Positions 51,846-60,941 of a stretch of 64,000 nucleotides of DNA are shown piece after piece. Below the pieces are notes generated by a model. The model was not told the DNA's origin. It saw nothing but the letters and a program-made list of their open reading frames with translations, and made no database searches. Every line of letters begins with the position of its first letter. Positions within the stretch are counted from its first letter, which is position 1. The position numbers were made by a program, and so were the translations under genes. This stretch comes from Leptospira koniambonensis. GTDB taxonomy: Bacteria; Spirochaetota; Leptospiria; Leptospirales; Leptospiraceae. The stretch covers positions 744,001 to 808,000 of the forward strand of contig NZ_RQFY01000004.1 of NCBI RefSeq assembly GCF_004769555.1, in the 5' to 3' direction.

Positions 51846-53450
51846 ATGATTCTTTCGGCCAAATTGATGAGACCGGCCGGTTCTTCCGCAAAGACCAACA
51901 CTCTACTTGTACGTTTAAATTCTCCTACGGGACCCGCTTCCGCGCAAAGACAACCTCTAGTTTTAGGTTTAGCCTTGGACAGAAGTTGGTCCATGAAAGG
52001 AAGTAAAATGGATTCTGTGATCCAGGCTTCTTCTTCCTTGGTCAATTGGTTGACCCGTCGTGATTTTTTAACCGCTGTTGCTTACGCAGAAGACGTCCAG
52101 GTCATCCAACCTCTAGTTCCTCTGGCCGAAAAAAATTCAGTCATTCACAGATTGAATTCTATCCAAGTGGGTACTTCTACCAACCTAAGTGGTGGATGGC
52201 TTCATGTTCTCAGAACATTAGAATTACATCCGATTGCTGATGGTTATAAACGTGTTATTCTTCTTACTGATGGAAATCCAACATTAGGAATTAAGGATCC
52301 TGTTCAGTTGATCCAGATTGCAGCTGATGCTTATAAAAAAGGGATCAGCACAACTGTAATCGGTTTCGGTAACGACTTCAACGAAATACTCCTAAAGGAG
52401 ATCGCAGAATCTGGAGGAGGAAATTTCTATTATGTAGAAACTCCTGAAGAGACTGGAGATATTTTCTTCAAAGAATTCGGAGATATTGGGACCTTATACG
52501 CTCAATCCATAGAACTCAAAGTAGATTTTCCGAAAGGAATAGATTATCTGGATTTAGTTTCAGAAGTTTCTTCTTACCAAGAACCTGACCCCGAAGAGAC
52601 AGGACGTACTAAAACATTAGTTTTAGAAGTTGGAGATATGAGGGCCGACGATGTAAAAAGTCTGGTCGTTCAACTTCGCCCAACCAAAAAAGATACACCT
52701 CCTAATATTAATATTTCTGCAAGTTATTACGAGTTAACAGATGGTGCTAAGCTAGAACAAAAAACTATAGATATTCCTTTGGATTGGAACGATGACTCTG
52801 CGAAGGAGGATGCAGACGTCGTTGTCGAGGCTACTATCGCTAAAACCGGAAAAGGTTTAAGAAAAGCCGGAACACTTTTAAAAGAAGGTTATACGGATGA
52901 ATCGATAGCGCTCTTAAACGATCTCATTAAAGAAATTAACGAAAAAGAAGAATTAGCTCCCGAAGTTTTACAAACTCTTGGCTTTAGAGTAAGTTCTTTA
53001 AAAAATCGGATCTTAGAAAATTCTCCGACTGCAGCAAAACATTTGGTGGCTTCTGCTTCTGAACTGCAGTACGGAGCGATGGAAAATTTCCCGGACGATG
53101 GGGTGGAATACCACGATCAGATCTATGCGTATCGTACAAATGAAGATATAGATCTTTATAGATGCCCTGAGATCAAAACAGCGATCCAAGAAAAGATGAA
53201 AGAAGGTTACAGATATATCGTATTCAATCTGGCCAAATCTTCTTATATAGATTCTTCTGCGATTGGTATGTTGATACAGGTCGCAGGCTGGCTTCGAAAA
53301 AGAGGCGGAGAATTGATCGTAAGTAATCTAAGATCTTCCGTTAAAAAAGTATTCTCGATCACTCGATTGGAATCTCATATTCGTGCTTCTGAAACAGAAG
53401 AAGAGGCCCAAAGTTTACTAAAGGCCTGGATAGAAAGTAAGGCGGTTTAG
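51846..53450 (+). CDS. VWA-STAS fusion protein
   Basis: A 534-residue cytoplasmic protein without a signal peptide. The VWA domain (about 35-215) has an intact MIDAS: DRSWS (Asp45, Ser47, Ser49), GTSTNLSGG and LLTDGNP. The middle is beta-rich (215-330) then helical. The C-terminal domain (about 430-530) is STAS-like: [18 protein letters not shown], with the Ser-Ser site phosphorylated in anti-sigma-factor antagonists. This suggests a partner-switching regulator with a metal-dependent binding head. The last four bases overlap the convergent PC4-like gene. Confidence 0.87.
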   Translation: MILSAKLMRPAGSSAKTNTLLVRLNSPTGPASAQRQPLVLGLALDRSWSMKGSKMDSVIQASSSLVNWLTRRDFLTAVAYAEDVQVIQPLVPLAEKNSVIHRLNSIQVGTSTNLSGGWLHVLRTLELHPIADGYKRVILLTDGNPTLGIKDPVQLIQIAADAYKKGISTTVIGFGNDFNEILLKEIAESGGGNFYYVETPEETGDIFFKEFGDIGTLYAQSIELKVDFPKGIDYLDLVSEVSSYQEPDPEETGRTKTLVLEVGDMRADDVKSLVVQLRPTKKDTPPNINISASYYELTDGAKLEQKTIDIPLDWNDDSAKEDADVVVEATIAKTGKGLRKAGTLLKEGYTDESIALLNDLIKEINEKEELAPEVLQTLGFRVSSLKNRILENSPTAAKHLVASASELQYGAMENFPDDGVEYHDQIYAYRTNEDIDLYRCPEIKTAIQEKMKEGYRYIVFNLAKSSYIDSSAIGMLIQVAGWLRKRGGELIVSNLRSSVKKVFSITRLESHIRASETEEEAQSLLKAWIESKAV

Positions 53451-53659
53451 CTTAAAGAGCTTTCCGCCGCAAGTATTGCATCCTTTACTTCTGAGTATAA
53501 TCCAACCGGGATCGCTATCCCTTTTTGAGTAGGTTTGTATTCGCCTTCGCTATCTGTGTACCAAACTCTTAAGTTCAGATATTTATTTCCTTTAAATTCT
53601 GAAATTTCGACTCGGATGATCTCACCTTTGCCTTTATCAATATCTCGGATTACGCTCAT
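53447..53659 (-). CDS. PC4/YdbC-like single-stranded DNA-binding protein
   Basis: A 70-residue protein of the transcriptional coactivator p15/PC4 family. The core is [20 protein letters not shown] and the Lys-Gly element [13 protein letters not shown]. The start is the ATG at 53659, because AGGAAGGG lies just upstream; a longer frame from 53722 would translate that site. Such proteins bind single-stranded DNA and may act in transcription or repair. Confidence 0.82.
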   Translation of the reverse strand: MSVIRDIDKGKGEIIRVEISEFKGNKYLNLRVWYTDSEGEYKPTQKGIAIPVGLYSEVKDAILAAESSLS

Positions 53660-53722
53660 AGTTTTCCCTTCCTGACGGCAAAAGACTAAATTCCCGGTTT
53701 TGGATTTCCAGTCGTTTTCCAT

Positions 53723-53751
53723 AAAAAAAGGCCCCCAGTTGGGAGCCTTTT
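53723..53751 (-). terminator. Rho-independent terminator of the ferredoxin-NADP reductase gene
   Basis: On the minus strand AAAAGGC/GCCTTTT plus an inner CCC/GGG pair around a short loop, followed by seven Ts. Located 25 nt past the reductase stop. Confidence 0.88.
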
Positions 53752-53776
53752 ACTTAGAAAAATTTTAGAAAATGGA

Positions 53777-54709
53777 TCAGTAGGTTTCCACGAATAATTG
53801 GTGGGCGCCTTCCAGATGATGTTTATATTCTTCGTAAGTTCCGGAGTTTCCGTCGATCTTTTGGATTTCTTCGATTACTCCTTTTTCCATTCCTTTCGGA
53901 CCACCGCAGATATAAAAACGTCCTCCAGAAGAGAGAACTTTTTTCACTTCTGCTTCTAACATTTTAACTCTGTGAGAGATATACATTCTTCCGCCGTCGA
54001 AAGGATTGTTTTCTTCTCTAGAGATAGCAGTTACTAATTTGAAATTCGGGAACTTCTGCTCTAATCCTCTGAGATAGTCCATCATTACTAACTCGTCGGA
54101 GTAAGGAGCTCCGTATACGAGAGTTACATTACCGGTGAAGTTGATAAGTTTGTGCTCAAGAAGTTCTTCGCTCATTCCAACAAATGGAGCAATACCAGTT
54201 CCAGTTGCGAGGAACATGATGTCTCCGGAAAAGTCAGAGCTTGGAAGAAGGAATTTTTTTCCGGAAGGTCCAGTCATCACTACTTCGTCACCTTCTTTCA
54301 GATCACAAACGTAGTTAGAGCAAACTCCTTTGAATTGAACATTTCCATCTGCATCGTAAACATTATCTCTTTTGATAATGAATTCGATTGTATCTTCTTT
54401 CATTCCGAAAGAATAACTAGGAGAAGCGATTGAATATAAACGAACTGTATAAGCTGCGTCCGCAAGTCCCTTTGCTTTTTTCTCAGGGTCTTCTCCAGGA
54501 GGAATGATACCACCGGATTGTCCGATTAAATATGGGTACTGGCTATGATCGATAGCTATAGTAATTCTATGAATTAATGATTCGCCTTCTTTTTTAGGTC
54601 TTTTACCTTTTCCAGTTTCTGGAGTAAGAAGTACATTACTGATAACCTTAGCTTTCAGCGGGCTTGATTTTTTGAATATATTGATTTGCGGCTCTCTAAC
54701 GGGCTTCAT
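53777..54709 (-). CDS. Plastid-type ferredoxin-NADP+ reductase
   Basis: FAD enzyme passing electrons between NADPH and ferredoxin/flavodoxin; Leptospira is known for a plastid-class FNR. Length 310 residues. FAD motif [11 protein letters not shown] (family RxYS), [13 protein letters not shown] loop [26 protein letters not shown], and C-terminal aromatic end VETY, where the Tyr stacks on the flavin. It is monocistronic. Confidence 0.95.
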   Translation of the reverse strand: MKPVREPQINIFKKSSPLKAKVISNVLLTPETGKGKRPKKEGESLIHRITIAIDHSQYPYLIGQSGGIIPPGEDPEKKAKGLADAAYTVRLYSIASPSYSFGMKEDTIEFIIKRDNVYDADGNVQFKGVCSNYVCDLKEGDEVVMTGPSGKKFLLPSSDFSGDIMFLATGTGIAPFVGMSEELLEHKLINFTGNVTLVYGAPYSDELVMMDYLRGLEQKFPNFKLVTAISREENNPFDGGRMYISHRVKMLEAEVKKVLSSGGRFYICGGPKGMEKGVIEEIQKIDGNSGTYEEYKHHLEGAHQLFVETY

Positions 54710-54966
54710 AGGCGGGCTGGATCCTGGTGTCGATTTCTAATGTATTACAGATTTTTTTCAGAAGCTAATTCGTCAAACGGGATATTTCTATAAGAAGAAG
54801 TGCCGTTCCTCCGTATTATGTCTTCTTTATCTTTAATTCGCATATAAGTCTTAGTCTTAGATATTCATTGGTTTCTACGAGTAACTCATTCTGAAATTTG
54901 GGATAGATCCGAATTCGATCCACCGATACGTTGGCAGATAATAAAAGTCTAGAAAAGAGGGTCTTA

Positions 54967-56019
54967 ATGGCTAGATATACCTTGGAAGAACTGGCTTCCA
55001 AAATTTCCGGAGCAAAAATAGAAAATTGCGCGGACCCCAAAAAAGTTCAGGTGGAATCTGTTTCTCCGGTTAACCCGGGAGTTACGAACAGCATTAGTTT
55101 TCTCGCAAATAAGAAGATGTTAAATGAGGCAAAGAAGACCGCTTCTAGTATCGTACTAACTACTTCTGAGTTCGCAAAAGAATTAGAAGTACCTTGTCTG
55201 GTTGTAGATAAACCGGATTTGATACTCGCTCAGATTTTGGATCTGATCTATCCTCCTCACAAGTTTGAAAACAAAGTAGAAGAGAATGCATACGTTCATC
55301 CTAAAGCAAAGATCGGTAAAAATTGTTATATAGGGAATTTTGCGTCCGTTGCGGAAGATGCTGAGATCGGAGATAACGTAATCTTAGAAGACGGAGTTCG
55401 TATCGGAAGAGGCGCAAAAGTCGGAGAAGGTTCACATATAGGACCGAATAACGTGATCCACCACGGGGTCATCATAGGAAAAAGATTTAAGTCTTTCGGA
55501 AATTGTACTGTAGGCGGAGACGGATTCAGATTTGTATTCGCAAACGGTAAACATAATAAGATCCCTCAAGTTGGAACAGTAATTGTGGGTGATGATGTAG
55601 AGATGGGTTCCAATAGCGCGATCGATAGAGGCGGTTTGGAAAATACAATCATTGGAGATGGATGTAAATTTGATAACCTAGTCCATATCGGTCATAATTG
55701 TGTATTAGGAAAAAATGTTGTGATTGCTGGTTATACAGGTGTTGCAGGCTCCACTACAATCGGAGATAATTGTACCATTGGTGGCGGTTGTGGTATCGCA
55801 GATCACCTTAGCATCGCAAGCGGAACCATCGTGGGTGGCGGAACTTCTGTCAGAAATACTCTTTCAAAGCCGGACATCTATGTTGGTTGGGACTATGGAT
55901 TGACTTTCCCTGAATTCCAAAAGCTCAGAGTGAATATTAAAAACGTGGTCAATTTCCAAAAATGGGCCAGAAGAATAAAAGCTATTGAATCTAAACTTGG
56001 CCTTAACGCCGAGGAGTAA
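54967..56019 (+). CDS. lpxD: UDP-3-O-acylglucosamine N-acyltransferase LpxD
   Basis: Third-step acyltransferase of lipid A synthesis. At 350 residues it has an N-terminal domain (1-100) and a left-handed beta-helix of hexapeptide repeats (IGKNCYIGNF, IGDNVILEDG and so on). The catalytic His is in LVHIGHNCVLG; GGDGFRF is the UDP-binding segment. The ATG at 54967 has GAGGG five nucleotides upstream; an in-frame ATG-less extension to 54931 is unlikely. Leptospira often has two LpxD copies. Confidence 0.93.
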   Translation: MARYTLEELASKISGAKIENCADPKKVQVESVSPVNPGVTNSISFLANKKMLNEAKKTASSIVLTTSEFAKELEVPCLVVDKPDLILAQILDLIYPPHKFENKVEENAYVHPKAKIGKNCYIGNFASVAEDAEIGDNVILEDGVRIGRGAKVGEGSHIGPNNVIHHGVIIGKRFKSFGNCTVGGDGFRFVFANGKHNKIPQVGTVIVGDDVEMGSNSAIDRGGLENTIIGDGCKFDNLVHIGHNCVLGKNVVIAGYTGVAGSTTIGDNCTIGGGCGIADHLSIASGTIVGGGTSVRNTLSKPDIYVGWDYGLTFPEFQKLRVNIKNVVNFQKWARRIKAIESKLGLNAEE

Positions 56020-56176
56020 GGCTTTCTCCAAGGGGACCCTATTAACCTTCTTCGCTAAAAGTGCTTAGAACGGAGATTTGACAAGGTCCCAAAATCTTCC
56101 CGAATTATGTCCAATAGGCTTGACATGGTTCGGAGAAGGTTCAATTCTTCGCCTTATCCCAATCCGGAGGCTAGCC

Positions 56177-56356
56177 TTGAATACCCGACCCAATACTGAG
56201 GTCTTGGACCAAATTCCAAATTCCCAGATTTCCGGGCGGGACTTTCCTCAAATAAATAGATTAGGAAAGTTGTTGGATTCTTATGCGGATAATTTGCTGG
56301 AGCCATGTTCTTCGAAAGTGGTGCTTATCAGCGAGTTAAGATACACCCGCAATTAA
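56177..56356 (+). CDS. Small ORF with strong ribosome binding site
   Basis: A 59-residue frame starting at a TTG with a perfect GGAGG at 56166-56170, six nucleotides upstream. No signal peptide or domain is recognised (mid-region NRLGKLLDSYADNLLEP). The frame stays open up to 56078, but that part has no ribosome binding site. A hairpin follows 23 nt past the stop. Real translation is plausible but unproven. Confidence 0.45.
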   Translation: MNTRPNTEVLDQIPNSQISGRDFPQINRLGKLLDSYADNLLEPCSSKVVLISELRYTRN

Positions 56357-56378
56357 ACAGAAAACAGATCTTTGATAA

Positions 56379-56396
56379 GACCCGAATTCTCGGGTC
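56379..56396 (+). terminator. Possible terminator hairpin GACCCGA-ATTC-TCGGGTC
   Basis: Perfect 7-bp stem with a 4-base loop, followed by a T-rich but interrupted stretch. It lies past the small ORF and before the convergent MFS gene. Confidence 0.55.
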
Positions 56397-56432
56397 CTTC
56401 ATTCCTTCTTCTTATTTCAATCACAAAGAATA

Positions 56433-57626
56433 TTAAGATTCTTTAATTTTCTTATGGGTTTTTCCTAAGAAGAATAAACAAGCCAAAGACATTACGCCGG
56501 ACATAGACATTACTGTGATCATTGGATAAGCGCTTCCGTCATGAAGAAGGCTGACTGCTGCAGTAGAAACTGCACCGAATACCATTTGTAATGCACCCAT
56601 TAAAGCTGATGCACTTCCCGCATTTTTAGAAAAAGGAGCCATCGCAAGTGCAGAAGCATTTGGAACAATTAATCCGAACGCACTCACCAAGAAGAAGATC
56701 AAAACAAGCATAGGAATAAATCCTAAGCCTAAAATTTCGAAAATAATAAGCAAAGAACAAAGTATTAGATAAGAATAACCTACATACTTCACAATAGTAG
56801 CTGCTTCGAATTTTTTGAGAAGAATACGATTGATCTGACTAGAAAGGATCAAACCGAAAGCATTAAATCCAAAAAGATAGCTATACTCAGTTTGAGAGAG
56901 CCCATTCAAAACCATGAATACAAATGGAGAACCAGCTATATATGCAAACATCACAGATGCAGAAAATCCAGAGCTAAGAACGTATGTTTTGAAGATAGGA
57001 TTTGAAAATACTTCGATATATTCTTTGATCACTGGAGCTATCTTAAGAGAGATAGAAGAGTCTCCACCTTTGGTATCTTGGAAAACCAATAGCGATCCAA
57101 AAAGCATCAAAGTAGAAATACCAGTTAGAGTAAAAAAGATCCAATTCCAACTAGCAAACTGAAGAAGAAGTCCTCCTACAGTAGGAGCAAGTATAGGTGC
57201 GATTCCCATTACTAAAATGATCTGAGAAAAAACTTTTGCTCCTTCATGAGGAGAGAACACGTCTCTTACGACTGCTCTTGGGATAACCATTCCGGCACAA
57301 GCACCTAAAGATTGTAAAAAGCGGAAGAATATTAATGAATTAACTGAATTCGAAAATCCGCAAGCCAAGGAGCTTACGATGTATAATATAAGACCTACGA
57401 GTAGAGGAATTTTACGGCCGAAACGATCAACGATTGGTCCGTAAAATAATTGTCCGAAAGAAATTCCGAAAAAGAAACTAGTTAACGTTAGTTGCACGTC
57501 TGAGATCGGGGTCCCAAGATCTTTCGCGATCTCATTCATACCTGGAAGGTACATATCGATCGAGAAAGGTGCAATTGCAGTCAATGCCCCAAGTATTAGG
57601 ATTAAAGTGCCGTTAGATTTACTCAC
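56433..57626 (-). CDS. Bcr/CflA-family MFS multidrug exporter
   Basis: A 397-residue, 12-helix major facilitator of the Bcr/CflA drug-efflux type. Visible family elements: FSIDMYLPGMNEIAKDLG at the first loop, GQLFYGPIVDRFGRK (motif A) and the proline-rich GIAPILAPTVGGLL (motif C) of drug antiporters. Substrates cannot be predicted. It is 31 nt downstream of the acyl-CoA ligase gene. Confidence 0.92.
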   Translation of the reverse strand: MSKSNGTLILILGALTAIAPFSIDMYLPGMNEIAKDLGTPISDVQLTLTSFFFGISFGQLFYGPIVDRFGRKIPLLVGLILYIVSSLACGFSNSVNSLIFFRFLQSLGACAGMVIPRAVVRDVFSPHEGAKVFSQIILVMGIAPILAPTVGGLLLQFASWNWIFFTLTGISTLMLFGSLLVFQDTKGGDSSISLKIAPVIKEYIEVFSNPIFKTYVLSSGFSASVMFAYIAGSPFVFMVLNGLSQTEYSYLFGFNAFGLILSSQINRILLKKFEAATIVKYVGYSYLILCSLLIIFEILGLGFIPMLVLIFFLVSAFGLIVPNASALAMAPFSKNAGSASALMGALQMVFGAVSTAAVSLLHDGSAYPMITVMSMSGVMSLACLFFLGKTHKKIKES

Positions 57627-57657
57627 TCTCCTAGAATTGGATGCGAATACTAGAGGT

Positions 57658-59271
57658 CTATTCTTCTAATTCTTTTCTTAGAATTTTCTTATCGAACTTA
57701 CCTACACTGGTTTTTGGGATCGCAGAAACCGACCGAATATCATCTAGCTTAGGCAATTGCCAGTGAGCAAAATTATCTTTGAGTCGATCATGTATTTTTT
57801 TCGGATCTACTTCTTTACCTTCTACTGGAACTACAAATATAACTGGAGCTTCGTCTCTGACTGGATCTTTTCTTCCTACAACCGCTGCTTCTAATACATC
57901 CGGATCTGCCATGACTAGGTTTTCCATATCAACAGAAGAGATCCATTCTCCTCTGGTTTTGATCAGATCCTTTTTGCGATCTGTGATCTGCATGTAACCA
58001 TACTCATCCAAAACAACAACATCTCCTGTGCGGAACCAACCATCGGAAGTAAAAGATTCGGAAGATTCTCCACTTTTATAAGAAGCGGCAATCCAAGGTC
58101 CTCGTACTAAAAGTTCTCCTGGAGTTTTTCCATCTTTAGGAACATCTTTGCCATTATCATCGATTGCCCTGATCTCTACACCCGGAACAGGCACACCTTG
58201 TTTGGCTCTATAAGAATATCTTTTATTGTCATCCAAGTTTTTCATAAAACCACGAAGATGAGAAACGGTTCCAACGGGAGAAGTTTCTGTCATTCCCCAA
58301 GCATGAAGAATGGAGATCCCAAAATCTTTTTCGAAACCTTCGATCAAACCTCGAGGTGCGGCAGAGCCCCCTACTACCATTGTATGAAGTTTCAAATTAT
58401 ATTTAGTTTTCTTTAGGTGTTGGTAGAGAACATTCCAAACTGTAGGAACTCCAGCAGTTAATGTAACTTCTTCCGATTCTAATAATTCCGCGAGAGAAGC
58501 ACCCAAAAGATGTTTTCCGGGAAATACTAACTTACATCCGGTCATCACTGAGGCGAAAGGAATTCCCCATGAATTTACATGGAACATTGGAACTACAGGA
58601 AGAACAGTTTCTGCTTCTCTTATACACAAAGCATCTCCCATACAGATGGACATTGAATGTAAATAAGTAGATCTATGAGAATAAACTACCCCTTTAGGAT
58701 TTCCAGTCGTTCCAGAAGTATAACAAATCCCAGCGGCTTCGAACTCATCTATAGGTTCGAAATTTTCTACCCCATCTCCTGTTTTCAAAAAATCATCATA
58801 CGAAATTGCATTTGGAAGATTTGGAAATGGAACATTCTCCTTATCATCTATAATGATAAACTTTTGCACACCATGGATCTGGCTTAAATTCTTTTCGATG
58901 GCAGGAGCCAAAGATTTATCTACAAATATAAATTTGTCCTTAGCTTCATTAATGATATAAGTAAGTTGTTCAGGAAATAATCGAATATTGATCGTATGAA
59001 GAACTGCACGAATACTAGGGATCGCAAAATATAATTCCAAGTGAACAGAATGATTTAAACAAAAAGTAGCGATTGTTTCTCCCGGTTTTACACCTGCTTT
59101 CCTTAATGCGCTCATCAAACGAATGGTTCTTTTATAAAATTCTCCGTAAGTCAGTCTTTGGATGGAATTATCATGCCATTTGGTTACGATTTCTTTATGA
59201 GGATGAACCTCTTTCGCTCTTTTTAGAATGGAAGGCAAAACCAATGGATAATCCATCATAGTGGAACGCAT
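57658..59271 (-). CDS. Long-chain fatty-acid-CoA ligase-like enzyme
   Basis: AMP-forming acyl-CoA synthetase of 537 residues. The P-loop is [16 protein letters not shown], the adenine motif is [10 protein letters not shown], and GWFRTGDVV and the C-terminal [14 protein letters not shown] with the catalytic Lys complete the ANL set. GGAG precedes the ATG by six nucleotides. It activates a medium or long fatty acid, probably for degradation or lipid recycling. Confidence 0.94.
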   Translation of the reverse strand: MRSTMMDYPLVLPSILKRAKEVHPHKEIVTKWHDNSIQRLTYGEFYKRTIRLMSALRKAGVKPGETIATFCLNHSVHLELYFAIPSIRAVLHTINIRLFPEQLTYIINEAKDKFIFVDKSLAPAIEKNLSQIHGVQKFIIIDDKENVPFPNLPNAISYDDFLKTGDGVENFEPIDEFEAAGICYTSGTTGNPKGVVYSHRSTYLHSMSICMGDALCIREAETVLPVVPMFHVNSWGIPFASVMTGCKLVFPGKHLLGASLAELLESEEVTLTAGVPTVWNVLYQHLKKTKYNLKLHTMVVGGSAAPRGLIEGFEKDFGISILHAWGMTETSPVGTVSHLRGFMKNLDDNKRYSYRAKQGVPVPGVEIRAIDDNGKDVPKDGKTPGELLVRGPWIAASYKSGESSESFTSDGWFRTGDVVVLDEYGYMQITDRKKDLIKTRGEWISSVDMENLVMADPDVLEAAVVGRKDPVRDEAPVIFVVPVEGKEVDPKKIHDRLKDNFAHWQLPKLDDIRSVSAIPKTSVGKFDKKILRKELEE

Positions 59272-59393
59272 AAACTTCTCCGCATAAATTGTCGGGCCAA
59301 GATTATTGCACTGAATTACTTGAGGTCAAGAAGAATCAGAAGAATTCTAAATTGTTTTATCTCAAAACCGATCCATACGCTTTACAATCCGAT

Positions 59394-59407
59394 GTTGGAG
59401 TTCCTAC
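59394..59407. repeat. Dispersed palindrome GTTGGA-GT-TCCTAC
   Basis: Near-perfect inverted repeat inside a longer one (59391-59410, one mismatch). Related to the elements at 34906 and 36578. Confidence 0.5.
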
Positions 59408-59456
59408 ATCGCAAATTTTCAAAGTAAAATTAAACTAAACAAAGTTAGTTGAATGA

Positions 59457-60173
59457 CTACTTGCAATAGCCAGCCATCGTAAATCCCAACTCGTAGGCTG
59501 TAAAAATTTGGATATTGGCAGCCCATGCAAGTTTAGAATCTGCATCAGTCAAATCAGAAGTGGCGGTTGTGATAGGCTTTAATATTTTTTGAGTAAATTC
59601 ACAAGGAGAAACAGGAAGTCCTTGGTCCCCCTTCATATATTTTCCAAGGGAGAAGAATAGAAAATTTCTTATGATCTGAGACTTGCCCTGCACTACATTT
59701 GCGAATTTAAGATATGATCCTAAATTGGTTTCGAGCTCTTGTCTGGCTTTCAAATCCAACGGATTCTTTTTTAATTTTGCTGAAGTTGTCTGAAACCTCT
59801 TCTCCAAATCTATTCGAAGTCTTTCTGCACAAAAGTATTCTGTTCCTTCTTTGGCATTTAAGGTCTCGTACTTGATCCGATAATATTCGAGTCTTCCATC
59901 TTTGTTCAACAGAAGATGTTTTCCTTCTCCTGATTCTGGAACATACACGATCTGTCCGGTTAAGTACGTTTCTCGGATATTCTGTTCGGATATTTTATAT
60001 AAAGTATCCAACATGATTTGTTCATTTTCAATAGTAGCTGTTTTTTCGGAAGATAGGAACTGGATGCAGGCCTTGTTAATGTCCGGATGATCCGTATAGA
60101 CCTGTTGCATTCTTTGGGCAGAACCGACGCAGGAAATTAATAAGATAGAACTAAGACTTAGAATGGATTTCAT
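59457..60173 (-). CDS. Lipoprotein, function unknown
   Basis: From the ATG at 60173 the protein has 238 residues with signal MKSILSLSSILLISC (lipobox LISC). The frame extends upstream to 60269, but that would bury the signal. The mature protein is soluble and helical, with several Cys (KACIQF, EYFCAERL, SPCEF). No recognised domain. Divergent from the CsoR-family gene. Confidence 0.7.
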   Translation of the reverse strand: MKSILSLSSILLISCVGSAQRMQQVYTDHPDINKACIQFLSSEKTATIENEQIMLDTLYKISEQNIRETYLTGQIVYVPESGEGKHLLLNKDGRLEYYRIKYETLNAKEGTEYFCAERLRIDLEKRFQTTSAKLKKNPLDLKARQELETNLGSYLKFANVVQGKSQIIRNFLFFSLGKYMKGDQGLPVSPCEFTQKILKPITTATSDLTDADSKLAWAANIQIFTAYELGFTMAGYCK

Positions 60174-60262
60174 CTGAACTAATAGATCCAACAATCGGAT
60201 GTGTAATCCATCCTTTTTTATTGTAAGAATGTGCGGATTAAAGATAGGTTTTAGGATAATCC

Positions 60263-60293
60263 TTGACATATTGATATACCATACAGGGTATAT
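60263..60293 (+). promoter_or_regulatory. Promoter with CsoR-type operator 1
   Basis: TTGACA (60263-60268) is followed by the perfect inverted repeat ATATACC-N6-GGTATAT (60274-60293), just before the repressor start at 60297. The second arm overlaps the expected -10. This suits autorepression. Confidence 0.72.
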
Positions 60294-60296
60294 GTT

Positions 60297-60563
60297 ATGG
60301 AATTAGATGAAATAAGAAAACAACTTACTCATAGACTGCATAGAATTAAAGGTCAATTAGATGCATTAGAAAAGAGTTTGTATAATAAAGACGAAGACTG
60401 TGAAAAAACATTAATACTACTCAAAGCTTCTAGCCAGGCCCTTAAAAAATTTGGAGAGGCTTACGTTCAGGAGTACATGGATAGATGTTTCTCTGAAAAA
60501 AAATCCTCTGCTTCTATCCAAAAAAACCTGAAAAAAGCGATTAAAGCAGCATTTTCTCTCTAA
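60297..60563 (+). CDS. CsoR/CstR-family repressor
   Basis: An 88-residue all-helical repressor of the CsoR/RcnR/CstR family (DUF156). HRIKGQLDALEK is the conserved first helix. The effector site has Cys35 and Cys64, but the His between them in copper sensors (His61 in M. tuberculosis CsoR) is Tyr60. This looks like CstR, which senses persulfides with two Cys, rather than a Cu(I) sensor. There are three matching operators around it. The start has no clear ribosome binding site, so the message may be leaderless or nearly so. Confidence 0.9.
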   Translation: MELDEIRKQLTHRLHRIKGQLDALEKSLYNKDEDCEKTLILLKASSQALKKFGEAYVQEYMDRCFSEKKSSASIQKNLKKAIKAAFSL

Positions 60564-60645
60564 TCCCTCCTTTTAATTAATTCTCTATCATTGCGTTCGG
60601 AAATATCTTTCGGACGCCTAAATTTACTCAGTCTTCTGATTTCTA

Positions 60646-60701
60646 TTGACAATCCATATACCCCCACCGGTATATGGATATTGTATACCTAGGGGGGTAT
60701 A
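60646..60701 (+). promoter_or_regulatory. Promoter with CsoR-type operators 2 and 3
   Basis: TTGACA (60646-60651) precedes CCATATACC-N6-GGTATATGG (60654-60677, perfect 9-6-9). A second repeat TATACC-N6-GGTATA (60684-60701) ends five bases before the DUF2892 start. The core ATACC-N6-GGTAT equals that of operator 1. Confidence 0.77.
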
Positions 60702-60705
60702 TAAT

Positions 60706-60936
60706 ATGGAGAATACAAATAATCAAAGTTGGTATTTGGAAAGGGTTTTATTCCTGATTGCGGGTACGTTCTCTTTAATCGGTCTGATCATAGCCCATTT
60801 TTTTAGTCCCTGGGGGCTGGTTCTGAATTTCTTGGTTGGGATCAATATGGTTCTTTTTTCTCTAACTGGATTTTGTCCTATGGGGTTTATTCTGACTCGA
60901 TTGGGTGTTCCTAATAAATGCGGATCTGATAGGTAA
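60706..60936 (+). CDS. DUF2892 membrane protein
   Basis: A 76-residue inner-membrane protein with two helices (about 14-32 and 36-55) and the signature LTGFCPMGF (Cys57) seen in the membrane part of YgaP, a rhodanese-linked protein. A second Cys lies near the end (NKCGSDR). There is no rhodanese domain here. It sits directly behind the operators and six nucleotides before the TolC-like gene. A sulfur-handling role is inferred from the family. Confidence 0.85.
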   Translation: MENTNNQSWYLERVLFLIAGTFSLIGLIIAHFFSPWGLVLNFLVGINMVLFSLTGFCPMGFILTRLGVPNKCGSDR

Positions 60937-60941
60937 TTCCA

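Noticed and set aside
54931..54966. Upstream extension of lpxD
   Set aside because: No ribosome binding site before 54931, whereas GAGGG lies five bases before the ATG at 54967.
56078..56125. Two TTGACA boxes (56078, 56120) as a promoter pair for the small ORF
   Set aside because: Neither has a convincing -10 at the right distance; best candidate is AATTCT.
60593..60618. Imperfect hairpin between the repressor and DUF2892 genes
   Set aside because: One wobble pair, large loop and no T-run; not convincing as terminator or attenuator.
60646..60705. Upstream extension of the DUF2892 gene from TTG at 60646
   Set aside because: That TTG is the -35 box and the extension would translate two operators.
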